A model generated the notes under the pieces. It was not told where the DNA came from and searched no databases. It saw nothing but the letters and a program-made list of their open reading frames with translations. From Oscillospiraceae bacterium (GTDB taxonomy: Bacteria > Bacillota > Clostridia > Oscillospirales > Oscillospiraceae), in contig JAFVWL010000131.1 of assembly GCA_017501695.1 (NCBI GenBank), positions 1 through 46,105 of the forward strand: a stretch of DNA of 46,105 bases. Reading direction: 5' to 3'. Shown here in pieces: positions 33,068 through 41,452 of this stretch. The position numbers and the translations under genes were made by a program. Position 1 is the stretch's first letter. The number at the start of each line of letters is the position of its first letter.

Positions 33068-34543
33068 TCAGAACCGGAAATAGGCAAACCCCGCCACGTC
33101 CTGGGTCGCCAACAGTGCCAGCCAGCACAGAGCGATGATCAGAATATAATAGACTGCAGCGCTGACGGACCGGGCCATTTGATGGTTGGTTTCCGGCCGG
33201 GGCAGGTCATATTGACCCCAGCGGTGCAGACCCGCCATGGCAACAATGCACAGAACCAGCCGGAGGATCTGTTCCGCGTCCAAGCCCAAAGCCTGCAGGG
33301 TGCTCTGCAGGTATTCATGTCCAAAGCCCCACTGGCTCACCAGCCGGGGAAAAATAACCCCAAGCTGTTCCACCGACACCGCCCGGAACAGCAGCGCCGC
33401 GGGAATGAAGATCAGAAAGGTGGTACCTCGTCGCAGCAGCTTCACCACCGGGTGCTTCAGGTCGATTTTGTGTGCCGCCGCAGCCTGCTCCATGGGCTTC
33501 AGAGTCAGGCTTTCCAGGCACAGCCAGAAAGCGGCATAAATACCCCAAAGGACATAGGTCCAGTTGGCCCCGTGCCACAGGCCGCACAGGGTGAAAACAA
33601 CAAATATATTCATGATCTTACGCACTTTTCCCCTTCGGCTGCCGCCCAAAGGGATGTAGACATACTGGGTAAACCAGCGGTTCAGGCTGATGTGCCAGCG
33701 GCGGAAGAACTCCGTATAGCTTTGGGAAAGATAGGGACGGTCAAAATTCCGCATGAGCCGAACGCCCATGAGCCGGGCCGCGCCGGCGGCAATTTCCGAA
33801 TAACCGGCGAAATCGCAATACATCTGAATACAGAACAAGGCTCCCGCCAGCATAATGGTCAGGGAATTGGCCTGGTCCATATGGGCGAAGACCCGGTTGA
33901 CATAGATGCCACACAGATCCGCCACCACACATTTCCGGAAATAGCCAGAAATCAGGAGGCGGCCTCCAGCGGTCAAATCCTCCCAGTTCAGCTTCTGTTC
34001 CCGCCGGAGCTGGGGCAGCAGGTTTCCGGGATTCTCAATGGGACCCGCAACCAACTGGGGGAAATAGCTGACGTAAAGGGCAAAGGTAACTGGGTCCCGC
34101 TCCGCATGGAAATCCCCCCGGTACACATCTATGGTATAGCTCATGGTCTGAAAGGTATAGAAGGAAATACCCACCGGAAGGATCAGGCCGAATTTCGGAA
34201 TGCGCAGAGGCAGCGAAAGCATGGCGAAAATTTGGTTGACCGTCTCTCCAAAGAAATCCAGATATTTGAAGGAAAACAGCAGCGTTAAGTTCAAACAGAT
34301 ACTGGTCAGAAGCAGCGCTTTCATCACAGGCTTGTTTCCCCGGTATTTCTCAATTCCCAAGCCGCAGCAATAATCCACGGCGGTTGAAAGCAGGAACGGA
34401 AAAATCAGCCAGGGATTCCAGTACATATAAAAATAGTAGGAGGCCGCCAAAAGCCAGTATTTCCGGAATCTATAAGGCAGCAGCCAGTATCCGGCAGTCA
34501 CCACCGGAAGGAATATCAGGAAGGCTCCGGAATTGAAATTCAT
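33068..34543 (-). CDS. MBOAT family O-acyltransferase (locus B)
   Basis: Multi-pass membrane protein of 491 residues, close paralogue of 10477-11862. Shared blocks: ILPVGISFYTFQTMSYTIDV, FPQLVAGPIENPGNLLPQL, MYCDFAGYSEIAAG, RRWHISLNRWFTQYVYIPLG with H284, and the catalytic H324 in CGLWHGANWTY. The ATG at 34543 has GGAGGTGGGG upstream and overlaps the small membrane gene by 4 bp. Together with the AMP-forming ligase upstream and two SGNH proteins downstream it forms a complete-looking acylation operon for a surface polymer. Confidence 0.93.
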   Translation of the reverse strand: MNFNSGAFLIFLPVVTAGYWLLPYRFRKYWLLAASYYFYMYWNPWLIFPFLLSTAVDYCCGLGIEKYRGNKPVMKALLLTSICLNLTLLFSFKYLDFFGETVNQIFAMLSLPLRIPKFGLILPVGISFYTFQTMSYTIDVYRGDFHAERDPVTFALYVSYFPQLVAGPIENPGNLLPQLRREQKLNWEDLTAGGRLLISGYFRKCVVADLCGIYVNRVFAHMDQANSLTIMLAGALFCIQMYCDFAGYSEIAAGAARLMGVRLMRNFDRPYLSQSYTEFFRRWHISLNRWFTQYVYIPLGGSRRGKVRKIMNIFVVFTLCGLWHGANWTYVLWGIYAAFWLCLESLTLKPMEQAAAAHKIDLKHPVVKLLRRGTTFLIFIPAALLFRAVSVEQLGVIFPRLVSQWGFGHEYLQSTLQALGLDAEQILRLVLCIVAMAGLHRWGQYDLPRPETNHQMARSVSAAVYYILIIALCWLALLATQDVAGFAYFRF

Positions 34544-34773
34544 TCCCCCACCTCCGAATTCAGCAGTAAGAACACCAGCAGCACCGTGGCGCATTCCCAC
34601 AGCCCCGCACCCATGACCAGGGCGTATACCGTGGCGCAAACCGCCGTCGCTGTGGAAGCCAGCGTCAGCACACCCCCGGTCGCCCGGTAAATCCGGTCAA
34701 AGATGCAAAGGAACACAGCAAGGCCGTACAAAAGCAGCGCCACGGGCAATTCCAGGATCACAAGTTCTTCCAC
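34540..34773 (-). CDS. Small membrane protein of MBOAT locus B
   Basis: Protein of 77 residues with about three hydrophobic segments (LPVALLLYGLAVFLCIF, LTLASTATAVCATVYALVM, ATVLLVFLL). The GTG at 34773 has GAGGTG 8 nt upstream; another GTG at 34761 overlaps the ligase stop and is an alternative start. It overlaps both the ligase gene and the MBOAT gene, so the three are tightly coupled. Its twin in locus A (11859-12089) has the same size and place. No family is recognised. Confidence 0.78.
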   Translation of the reverse strand: MEELVILELPVALLLYGLAVFLCIFDRIYRATGGVLTLASTATAVCATVYALVMGAGLWECATVLLVFLLLNSEVGE

Positions 34774-36245
34774 GACTGCAGCACCTCCCGGATCTGATAC
34801 TTGTGGAGTTTTCCCGACGGTGTCAGGGGCAAGGAATCCGTAAAATACACACCGGCAGGCATTTCATTTCGGGTCAGCAGGGGTTGGAGTTGGGCCAGGA
34901 GTTCCTCCTCCGTACAGCCGGATGCAACCACCATGGCATAGGGCAGCTCTCCGCACTGGGGATCCGGCAAACCCACCACCGCCGCCTGAGACACCTGGGG
35001 CAAAGAAAGCAGGGCATTCTCGATGCGACGGGGCGACAGATTCACACCGTTGCGAATAATGATATCTTTTTTCCGCCCGCTGATATGAACATAGCCCTCC
35101 GCATCCAGGTAACCCATATCTCCGGTGTGGAGCAGGTCCTGCTGAGAAGCTGCGCCTCCATAATAGCCAAGCATTCGGGCATGGCCATCCACGCAGATTT
35201 CTCCTTCCACGCCGGTTGGAGCTTCGGTACCATCCTCCAACAGAATTTTTCCACGGTTCCGCGGATAAAACCGGCCCACCGTAGTGCTCCGTTTCTCCAG
35301 CGGATCCCGCCAGGAGGAAGAAGTAATGCCCACGCACTCGCTCATGCCATAGGCACTGACCAAAGTCATGTCCAACGCAGTTTCGATTTCACGGAAAGCT
35401 TCCGGAGTGCAGGGTCCACCGCCAATAAATCCGGCATGAAGAGAGGAAAGGTCATACCCCGCTTTCTGCCGCGCCATAGCAAGATACAAAGATGGAACCC
35501 CGTTCATTCGGGTGATCCGCTCTTTTTCGATGGCGGACAGGATCGTCGGAACATCGATTTGCTCCGGCAAATACAGCCGATAGCCCAAAACGCAGATTCC
35601 CGCCATCAGCACCAGGCCAAACACATGATCCAGGGGCAGCACCCCCAGAGCAATGTCTTCTTCCAGGTATCCCCCCAGAGGATGGGCATCCAGCAGGTTG
35701 GCCGCCAAAGCATACTGGTTCAGCACCACAGCTTTCCGATCCCCTGTGGAACCGGAAGTAAAAATCACAAAACCGGGTGCTTTGGGATCCAGGGCTTCCT
35801 CCCGGAATCCGTGGGGCTCCAAAGCAAAGGGATCCATGGGTATCTCCGTGTCCGTTCCAGTTTTGGTCAACGTCAGTCCCCTGCCATCCCAGACTGGATG
35901 GACAGCGGGGTCATTGGAAACAATCGCACGGACAGGAATCTTCACGCCGCAGGATTCCAGGAAACCGGAAGCATCGGTATGCGGCTCCGTCAGCACCGCC
36001 ACAGCGCCCAGGGCTTGCAACGCCAGAATGATCAGGACGGATTCCCTGGACCGGGTGGTCCGAAGCGCTACCAGATCGCCGGAGCCAATGCCCTGCCGGC
36101 GCAAGTGCCAGGCCGTGGTTTCCACCAAAGCCAGCACTTGCTCTGCGGTAAGCCATCCCTGGGGGCAGCCCAAAAGAGGCTTCCGGTGTGAAGCCTCTGC
36201 ATATTCCCGAAGATATTCCAGAAATGTACGTTCTCCGGAAACCAT
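34758..36245 (-). CDS. AMP-forming acyl/amino acid ligase (locus B)
   Basis: Protein of 495 residues of the ANL superfamily, which activates a carboxylic acid as adenylate and passes it to CoA or a carrier. Motifs in order: FTSGSTGDRKA (162-172), AYGMSECVG, HTGDMGYLD, SGRKKDIIIRNGVNLSP, and the C-terminal catalytic lysine K479 in PSGK. ATG at 36245 chosen for GGAGGG upstream. As first gene before MBOAT and SGNH genes it recalls DltA, but the DltC-type carrier gene is not in the window and the substrate could be a fatty or short-chain acid instead of D-alanine. The acyl donor route is thus open. Confidence 0.9.
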   Translation of the reverse strand: MVSGERTFLEYLREYAEASHRKPLLGCPQGWLTAEQVLALVETTAWHLRRQGIGSGDLVALRTTRSRESVLIILALQALGAVAVLTEPHTDASGFLESCGVKIPVRAIVSNDPAVHPVWDGRGLTLTKTGTDTEIPMDPFALEPHGFREEALDPKAPGFVIFTSGSTGDRKAVVLNQYALAANLLDAHPLGGYLEEDIALGVLPLDHVFGLVLMAGICVLGYRLYLPEQIDVPTILSAIEKERITRMNGVPSLYLAMARQKAGYDLSSLHAGFIGGGPCTPEAFREIETALDMTLVSAYGMSECVGITSSSWRDPLEKRSTTVGRFYPRNRGKILLEDGTEAPTGVEGEICVDGHARMLGYYGGAASQQDLLHTGDMGYLDAEGYVHISGRKKDIIIRNGVNLSPRRIENALLSLPQVSQAAVVGLPDPQCGELPYAMVVASGCTEEELLAQLQPLLTRNEMPAGVYFTDSLPLTPSGKLHKYQIREVLQSWKNL

Positions 36246-36558
36246 AACGTGTCCCTCCTGACCATGCAGGTCAACCTTATTATAATGCAGCTTGCCGCAA
36301 GGCGCAAGCATTGGAGCAAACCAAAAACTCCCGATGCGCGTAATGCCCCGGAAGAACCGGGGCATTACAGCGGGAAAGAAAAAGAGGAGAAGAGAATATC
36401 GTATCATATACCCCAGATAGAGGGTTTGTATGGTAACATCCGAAGCGAATCCGGATGGAATGCTCGTATTCATTGTTTGCTGATCATCCCCGGTCCGGAA
36501 AAATCCGGGCCGGGGATTTTCAGGAGGTATGCGTCCCAAGGTTGGGACACCATGTACG
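36246..36558. other. Intergenic region of 313 nt with two hairpins
   Basis: No credible gene. It holds the locus B promoter (36279-36307), a perfect 12-bp hairpin GTAATGCCCCGG (36340-36351 with 36357-36368) without a U tract, and a 13-bp terminator-like hairpin (36486-36498 with 36505-36517). The second follows the esterase gene on the minus strand and probably ends glycan operon 2, although its U tract lies on the plus side. Confidence 0.6.
36279..36307 (-). promoter_or_regulatory. Promoter of acylation locus B
   Basis: Minus strand -35 TTGCGC (36302-36307), 17-nt spacer, -10 TATAAT (36279-36284), 34 nt before the ligase start. Confidence 0.68.
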
Positions 36559-37851
36559 CTAAAAGATTCTTTGCAGGAAATTGTACAACGCCAGATGCCA
36601 GGATCCAATGGAATGATACTGCATGGGATATACATCAAAAGCCGTATTTTCACCGTACCGCAGTCTGGGCTCCATTTCCAGCAGGGACCGATAATCCTCC
36701 AGTTGGTTTACCAGTGCAAAATCAATACTGCCACTGGAAGCATAGAGATACCGGATCGGGTAGGCGGAAAAGCTATCGCTTTGAATGGTTTCCCGGAAGT
36801 ATTCCGCTGTGGTGCGGCTGCCGCTGAAGCCTCCAAACCAAGCGAAATAATCCAGGCTGGCACACAGGGCGGAGTGATACATGGTCACCGCACCCCGGGA
36901 CAGTCCCGCGAACGCCCGGTGATCCCGGCTTGCCGTGAAGCCTTCCGGATCGCAGCTTTCCGCCCAGGTCGAATAGGTACTTTCCACTGCAGGCATCAAA
37001 TCGTACCGCAATTCCTGTGCGAAGAAATAAGTCAGAACATCCAGTTCCGATTGGCAATCGTCTTCTACATAGAACGTGGGTGTCACAATGATCAGCGGAT
37101 CAATATCCCCGGAGGCGATCATGTGATCTACCATGGTCTTGTTGTACGCATGGTCTTCCAGCCAATAGGATTCGTCATCGCCGGTTCCATGCATCAGATA
37201 AAGAATATCATACTTTTTGGTTTCATCGTAACCATAGGGCAGATAGACATAGGCCCGTTTTTCCACGGCTCTTCCGTCCGTCGCATAGGCTTTCGTCTGA
37301 TAGGTGATGGTAGTCACGGTTCCGGCCTGGGTACAGTCCCGGGAGTCAAAGCTTTCCGGAACAGCCCAGAGCTGGTGCGCCGCTGGACCGGAAGTCCCTC
37401 TGGCAATTCCCACCTGGATCACCCAGGTAAGCAGCGCTGCAACAGCCAGGGCTGCCGCGGCCAGAACCGGAAGCCATGGTATCGGACCGGACTTGTGTTT
37501 TTCCCGTGCCGCAAGGATCATTCCCCCTGCCCCGCCGGCAAAAGCCGCCAGAGCCTGGAACAAAAAACCCATATTAAATCCGGATGTGGGCCAGTTGTTC
37601 ATCAGAACAAACAGCACCGCGGCACCGATACCAACGGGCACCAGCAGCACAGGCATACGTCCGCGCCAGGCCGCCAAAGCTGTCAAGATCAATAAGCCTT
37701 CCACCACGATCACGGTTACGATGGAAACCATTTCACCAAGTACCAAATAGCGGATCACATCAACACATCCGATCACCGCCACCGCACAGAAGGCGATTGC
37801 TGTGATCCTGTCACATTTTCGGCTATTTCGGTCACTCAATTTGTTCACCAT
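36559..37851 (-). CDS. Membrane-anchored CE1-like esterase
   Basis: Protein of 430 residues. The first 150 residues hold about five membrane helices (about 17-35, 40-62, 67-84, 92-114, 127-150). An alpha/beta hydrolase domain of the esterase D/feruloyl esterase (CE1-like) type follows: RAYVYLPYGYDE, YLMHGTGDDE (219-228), nucleophile S318 in GLSRG, and a C-terminal histidine in GSWHLALYNFL. It should remove ester groups from glycans outside the cell. ATG at 37851 chosen over a GTG at 37881; neither has a good ribosome site. A 9-bp inverted repeat (37869-37877 / 37928-37936) lies in its leader. It starts about 100 nt after the four-helix gene and probably belongs to glycan operon 2. Confidence 0.83.
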   Translation of the reverse strand: MVNKLSDRNSRKCDRITAIAFCAVAVIGCVDVIRYLVLGEMVSIVTVIVVEGLLILTALAAWRGRMPVLLVPVGIGAAVLFVLMNNWPTSGFNMGFLFQALAAFAGGAGGMILAAREKHKSGPIPWLPVLAAAALAVAALLTWVIQVGIARGTSGPAAHQLWAVPESFDSRDCTQAGTVTTITYQTKAYATDGRAVEKRAYVYLPYGYDETKKYDILYLMHGTGDDESYWLEDHAYNKTMVDHMIASGDIDPLIIVTPTFYVEDDCQSELDVLTYFFAQELRYDLMPAVESTYSTWAESCDPEGFTASRDHRAFAGLSRGAVTMYHSALCASLDYFAWFGGFSGSRTTAEYFRETIQSDSFSAYPIRYLYASSGSIDFALVNQLEDYRSLLEMEPRLRYGENTAFDVYPMQYHSIGSWHLALYNFLQRIF

Positions 37852-37951
37852 AAAAGGCGTTAGGGTTGCCTCTGAAAACACATTCTGATACCGGGAGTGA
37901 GAGAGGCCGGTGATTCAAAAGCGGTGCTTTCAGAGGACCCCGATTGTGAAA

Positions 37952-38344
37952 TTACTCCTTGGTCAGGGGCTTCACGCTGGCGACATAGCCCGCCACGATG
38001 GCCAGAACCAGGCACACCACAAAGGCGATCCAGGCCACATCAAAGAAGCCGCCGTCGATAGAAACCAGAACGTTGGAAGCGAAGAGCATCTCAGTGTTCA
38101 GCAGGACGCCCAGAGTCACAACGTACAGCAGGTAGGGAATGAACTGACCGATCTTGAAGTCCTTAACCAGGACCACGGCGTTCAGCACGATGCCGACAGC
38201 CCAAACGGCGACAGCAGTGCCGGAGACGGGAGAATAGCTGTTACCGCCTCTGACCACGTAAACGATCAGGCCAACCAGGGCCAGAACCATGGAAACGCAG
38301 GAAATATACCAGAAAGTGGTTTTCTTGTTGAGGAATTCGTTCAT
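37952..38344 (-). CDS. Four-helix membrane protein paired with GH3 (operon 2)
   Basis: Protein of 130 residues with four membrane segments (about 11-30, 41-60, 67-86, 102-122). No named family is recognised. It starts 1 nt after the GH3 stop, so translation is coupled. Its twin is at 12211-12630, also directly after a permuted GH3; both share the N-terminal pattern ALVGL..Y....G.N and similar size. The strict pairing suggests a joint complex with the GH3 anchor helices. This is inference. Confidence 0.78.
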   Translation of the reverse strand: MNEFLNKKTTFWYISCVSMVLALVGLIVYVVRGGNSYSPVSGTAVAVWAVGIVLNAVVLVKDFKIGQFIPYLLYVVTLGVLLNTEMLFASNVLVSIDGGFFDVAWIAFVVCLVLAIVAGYVASVKPLTKE

Positions 38345-38345
38345 C

Positions 38346-41300
38346 TTACTTCTCCTCCTTCTTGGTGCCGAAGGTGTGCACGACAGTCATCAGGCCGCAA
38401 ACAGCGGTCAGCAGGCCGGAGACGATCATGCAGGCCATCAGCGCGTTGTTGTACCAGGTGTTTACCGCCACGATCTCCACAGTGGAGGACATACCGTTCA
38501 TGGCAGCGGAATTGGTGAAGTTGTACAGGATCCGGTGAGTGGCCTCACGGAGGTTGGTCAGCAGCTTCAGGTCATGAGCAGCCTTCTCAGCGATGATGGG
38601 GGTAAAGCTCTGGCCGGAGGTACAGAACATCGTGTTGCCTGCCTCGTAAGCCAACTGGGGCTCCATCAGGGACTGAGGCTTCTGGCCGAAGTCGGTGGTG
38701 ACGTTGCCGGTGAAGCCCCATTCGCCAGCCATGACATTGTGCCACAGATTGCCGTAGTGGCCGCTCCAGGTGACACCCAGACGGTTGAAAGCGCCCATAA
38801 CACCGGTGACAGCGGGATCTTCCTCAGTGCCGTCGGTGGAGAAGGGAGCCTGGTAGGCCTTCAGGTAAATCTCACGCAGAGACTGCTCGTTGGCGAAGGT
38901 GCAGACACCGATACGGTTGGTTTCCTGATCGTTCAGGAAGAAGTGCTTCAGGTAGGGAATAACGCCCTTGGCCATAGCGCCCTGAGCCTCAGCCTCAGCC
39001 AGCTCGCCGGAGATGAAGCCGTCCTCAGAGTAGTACTCGAAGTTACGGCCGGAGTAAGGAGTACGGTGCAGGTTCGCGGCAGGACCGTACCAGCCGACAC
39101 CGCCGCCCCACAGACCTTCCTCACCGAAGGAGTTACCGACCTCACGGGCCAGAACCACATTCCAGGTGGAGGCGATGACGGTCTCAGTGGGATACAGGAC
39201 CATGTTTTCCGTGGTCTTCTCAGCGTCAGCGGAGAAGTCGTCGTACTTGACCTTGTAGGTGGACTTAGTCCAGGCAGCAGGACCGTCAACCGCGGTAGTC
39301 TCAGGCTGGCCCACGGAGGGGATAGCAGGTCTGCCCTGACGGGCGAAGTTGGCCATTTCCTCGATGGTCAGCATATCCAGCAGGGTTTCCCAGGCCTCAT
39401 CATCGTAATCCTTACCCATCATGGTGGCAATGTTCACACCGCTGTGCTGGGCACCCAGGGTGATGGAGGAGATGTCGGAGGAGCCGGGAGTATAGGCAGC
39501 AGGGTTGTTGTTCTCATCGTAGAGATCGTTCATTTCCTTGACCATCTGGCTGGTGGCAGCGAAATCCACCATTTCCTTGGGCCAGGTGCCGTCCCAGTCG
39601 GAACGGGTCAGGTAGGTAACCAGATCGCCGTAGTGGTTCAGGTCGACGGTATCGAACTGGTTGGTCACGGTAAAGCCGGTAATGGACTCGGAGTACAGGG
39701 TGTCACCGTTCTTGGTCCACTTGTAGGCGTTGGCGGCGTTACCGTTGGCATCCATGCCGTCAACGGTGGTCTTGCCCTTGGCAGCCAGGATGTTGTTCAG
39801 GGCTTCATGGGCGCCGTTGCCGATGGCGAAGTAGTAATCGCCGCCCTCCAGAACGTAGGTTCTGGCAGTCTTGTAGTCGTAGGAAGCCACGTCGTTGAGG
39901 TCGACCACCACTTCGTAGGTCTTCTCAGCATTGGCAGCCAGCTCGTCGGTCTTCACAAAACCCACCAGGACCACGGAAGCCTTCTCGATGCCGCCGGCGG
40001 TGTAGGGGCTCTGGGCGTAGATTTCAATGACATCCTTGCCCGCCACGCTGCCGGTATTCTTCACAGAAACGGTGACGGTAGCGGTCTTGGCGTTCTCGTC
40101 CACAACCACGTTCTCCAGCTTCTGGGTAAAGGTGGTGTAGCTCAGGCCGAAGCCGAAGGGGAACTGAACCTCTTCGGTGTAGTTCCAGGCACCCTCGGAA
40201 GCGAAGGCACCCTTGGTGGAGGAAGCGTTGCCCTGCTTCAGGACGGTATCCTCATAACGGGTCTCGTAGTAGCGGTAGCCAACGTAGATGCCTTCGGCAT
40301 AGACCAGGTACTTCTGGGAGTCAGAGTTGTTGATCTGGTCAGCGTTGGAGTAGGTGTAGCCGCCGAAGTTCTGCATGGCGGGAGAGGAATAGGAGTCGTA
40401 AGCATAGGTATCGGCCAGCTTGCCGGAGGGGTTGACGTTGCCGACCAGGATGTCCACGACAGAATCCATGCCGACTTCGCCGGGGCCGCCGATGTACAGC
40501 ACGGCATCGATGTCATACTCATCCAGCCAGCCCAGCTCCACAGCGTTGAAGGCGTTGATCAGAACGATCCGCTTGGAGAAGGGACCGTCCTTCATGGCCT
40601 GCAGCACCTCGCGCTCGGTCTCGGACAGGTCCAGATAACGGTCCTCGTCGGAGTTGGCGCTCTTGGTGGTCAGGTCAGCACCCTCGCCGCCGATACGGGA
40701 CAGGACGAAGATAGCCGCGTCCGCGTAGTTGGCATAGCTGCCGGTGACTTCCGCGGGGAATTCAGAGGGAGAGATTTCGGGGATCTTGTAATTGTTGCCA
40801 TAGGTGGGGGTGGTATCGGGGGTTTCTTCGCCGCCACCGCCGCCGGAGCCGGAGCCGCCGCCCTTCTTACGGGTCAGAGCGCCGTCCTTGGCCTGATTGC
40901 CGGCTTCAATCTGAGACAGATAGTAGTCATACAGGGCATCGTTCAGGGCCAGACGGCCATCCTCGGCAAAGGACTTCCGCAGATCGTACTTTCTTTCAGC
41001 AGAGGCAGTCACACCGCCGGAGCCGGTGCCGCCGTAGGCCAGGTCAGCGGAGGAATAACTGAACACAGTCACCTTCGCGCCCTTGCTCAGGGGCAGCGCG
41101 TTGTTCTCGTTGCGCAGGAGGATGGTGCCATCAGCCTGCACCTGGCGGCTGACGTTCCGGGCATTCTCCATCACGTCCTTGTAGTTGGAGAAGGCGCTCT
41201 TGAAGTAGACAGTGTCCACATTTCCGTCACCCTTCTCGACGATCTTGGTGCCCTCGACGCCGAGGTACTTGTTGATGTATCCGGACCATTCTCTCGTCAC

Positions 41301-41393
41301 CACGTCGCCGGCGATGGAGATGATCAGGATAAACGCAAACAAGCCCGCGAGGACACGCCATAGCGTTTTGTTTCCGATCTTCGCCAAATTCAT
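38346..41393 (-). CDS. Circularly permuted GH3 glycosidase, anchored at both ends (operon 2)
   Basis: Protein of 1015 residues. Helix 1 at about 14-33, glycine-rich linker GGGSGSGGGGG (178-188) inside the first GH3 domain, then IGGPGEVG and NPSGKLADTY, and the fibronectin III-like part after FPFGFGLSYTTF. The catalytic barrel domain comes last, with GPAANLHRTPYSGRNFEYYS, KHFFLNDQETNR and the likely nucleophile D901 in NVTTDFGQ. Helix 2 lies at about 983-1005, before GTKKEEK. Charges place both termini inside and the enzyme outside. It shares with the GH3 at 12650-15751 the order, both anchors and the AM[DN]G...WY[DN]N stretch before helix 2. ATG at 41393 has GAGG upstream; TTG at 41402 is an alternative. 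Confidence 0.9.
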   Translation of the reverse strand: MNLAKIGNKTLWRVLAGLFAFILIISIAGDVVTREWSGYINKYLGVEGTKIVEKGDGNVDTVYFKSAFSNYKDVMENARNVSRQVQADGTILLRNENNALPLSKGAKVTVFSYSSADLAYGGTGSGGVTASAERKYDLRKSFAEDGRLALNDALYDYYLSQIEAGNQAKDGALTRKKGGGSGSGGGGGEETPDTTPTYGNNYKIPEISPSEFPAEVTGSYANYADAAIFVLSRIGGEGADLTTKSANSDEDRYLDLSETEREVLQAMKDGPFSKRIVLINAFNAVELGWLDEYDIDAVLYIGGPGEVGMDSVVDILVGNVNPSGKLADTYAYDSYSSPAMQNFGGYTYSNADQINNSDSQKYLVYAEGIYVGYRYYETRYEDTVLKQGNASSTKGAFASEGAWNYTEEVQFPFGFGLSYTTFTQKLENVVVDENAKTATVTVSVKNTGSVAGKDVIEIYAQSPYTAGGIEKASVVLVGFVKTDELAANAEKTYEVVVDLNDVASYDYKTARTYVLEGGDYYFAIGNGAHEALNNILAAKGKTTVDGMDANGNAANAYKWTKNGDTLYSESITGFTVTNQFDTVDLNHYGDLVTYLTRSDWDGTWPKEMVDFAATSQMVKEMNDLYDENNNPAAYTPGSSDISSITLGAQHSGVNIATMMGKDYDDEAWETLLDMLTIEEMANFARQGRPAIPSVGQPETTAVDGPAAWTKSTYKVKYDDFSADAEKTTENMVLYPTETVIASTWNVVLAREVGNSFGEEGLWGGGVGWYGPAANLHRTPYSGRNFEYYSEDGFISGELAEAEAQGAMAKGVIPYLKHFFLNDQETNRIGVCTFANEQSLREIYLKAYQAPFSTDGTEEDPAVTGVMGAFNRLGVTWSGHYGNLWHNVMAGEWGFTGNVTTDFGQKPQSLMEPQLAYEAGNTMFCTSGQSFTPIIAEKAAHDLKLLTNLREATHRILYNFTNSAAMNGMSSTVEIVAVNTWYNNALMACMIVSGLLTAVCGLMTVVHTFGTKKEEK

Positions 41394-41452
41394 ATAGCTC
41401 AACCTCTTTCTTTTTGGGCTCTCGCCCTTTTATTTCTAAAGCCTTGCGGCTA

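Noticed and set aside
36249-36827. Plus-strand open frame of 192 codons in the ligase-esterase gap
   Set aside because: It runs into the complement of the esterase gene and has no ribosome site or domain.
38289-41363. Plus-strand open frame of 1024 codons opposite the second GH3
   Set aside because: Same low-complexity composition and no ribosome site; shadow of the GH3 gene.
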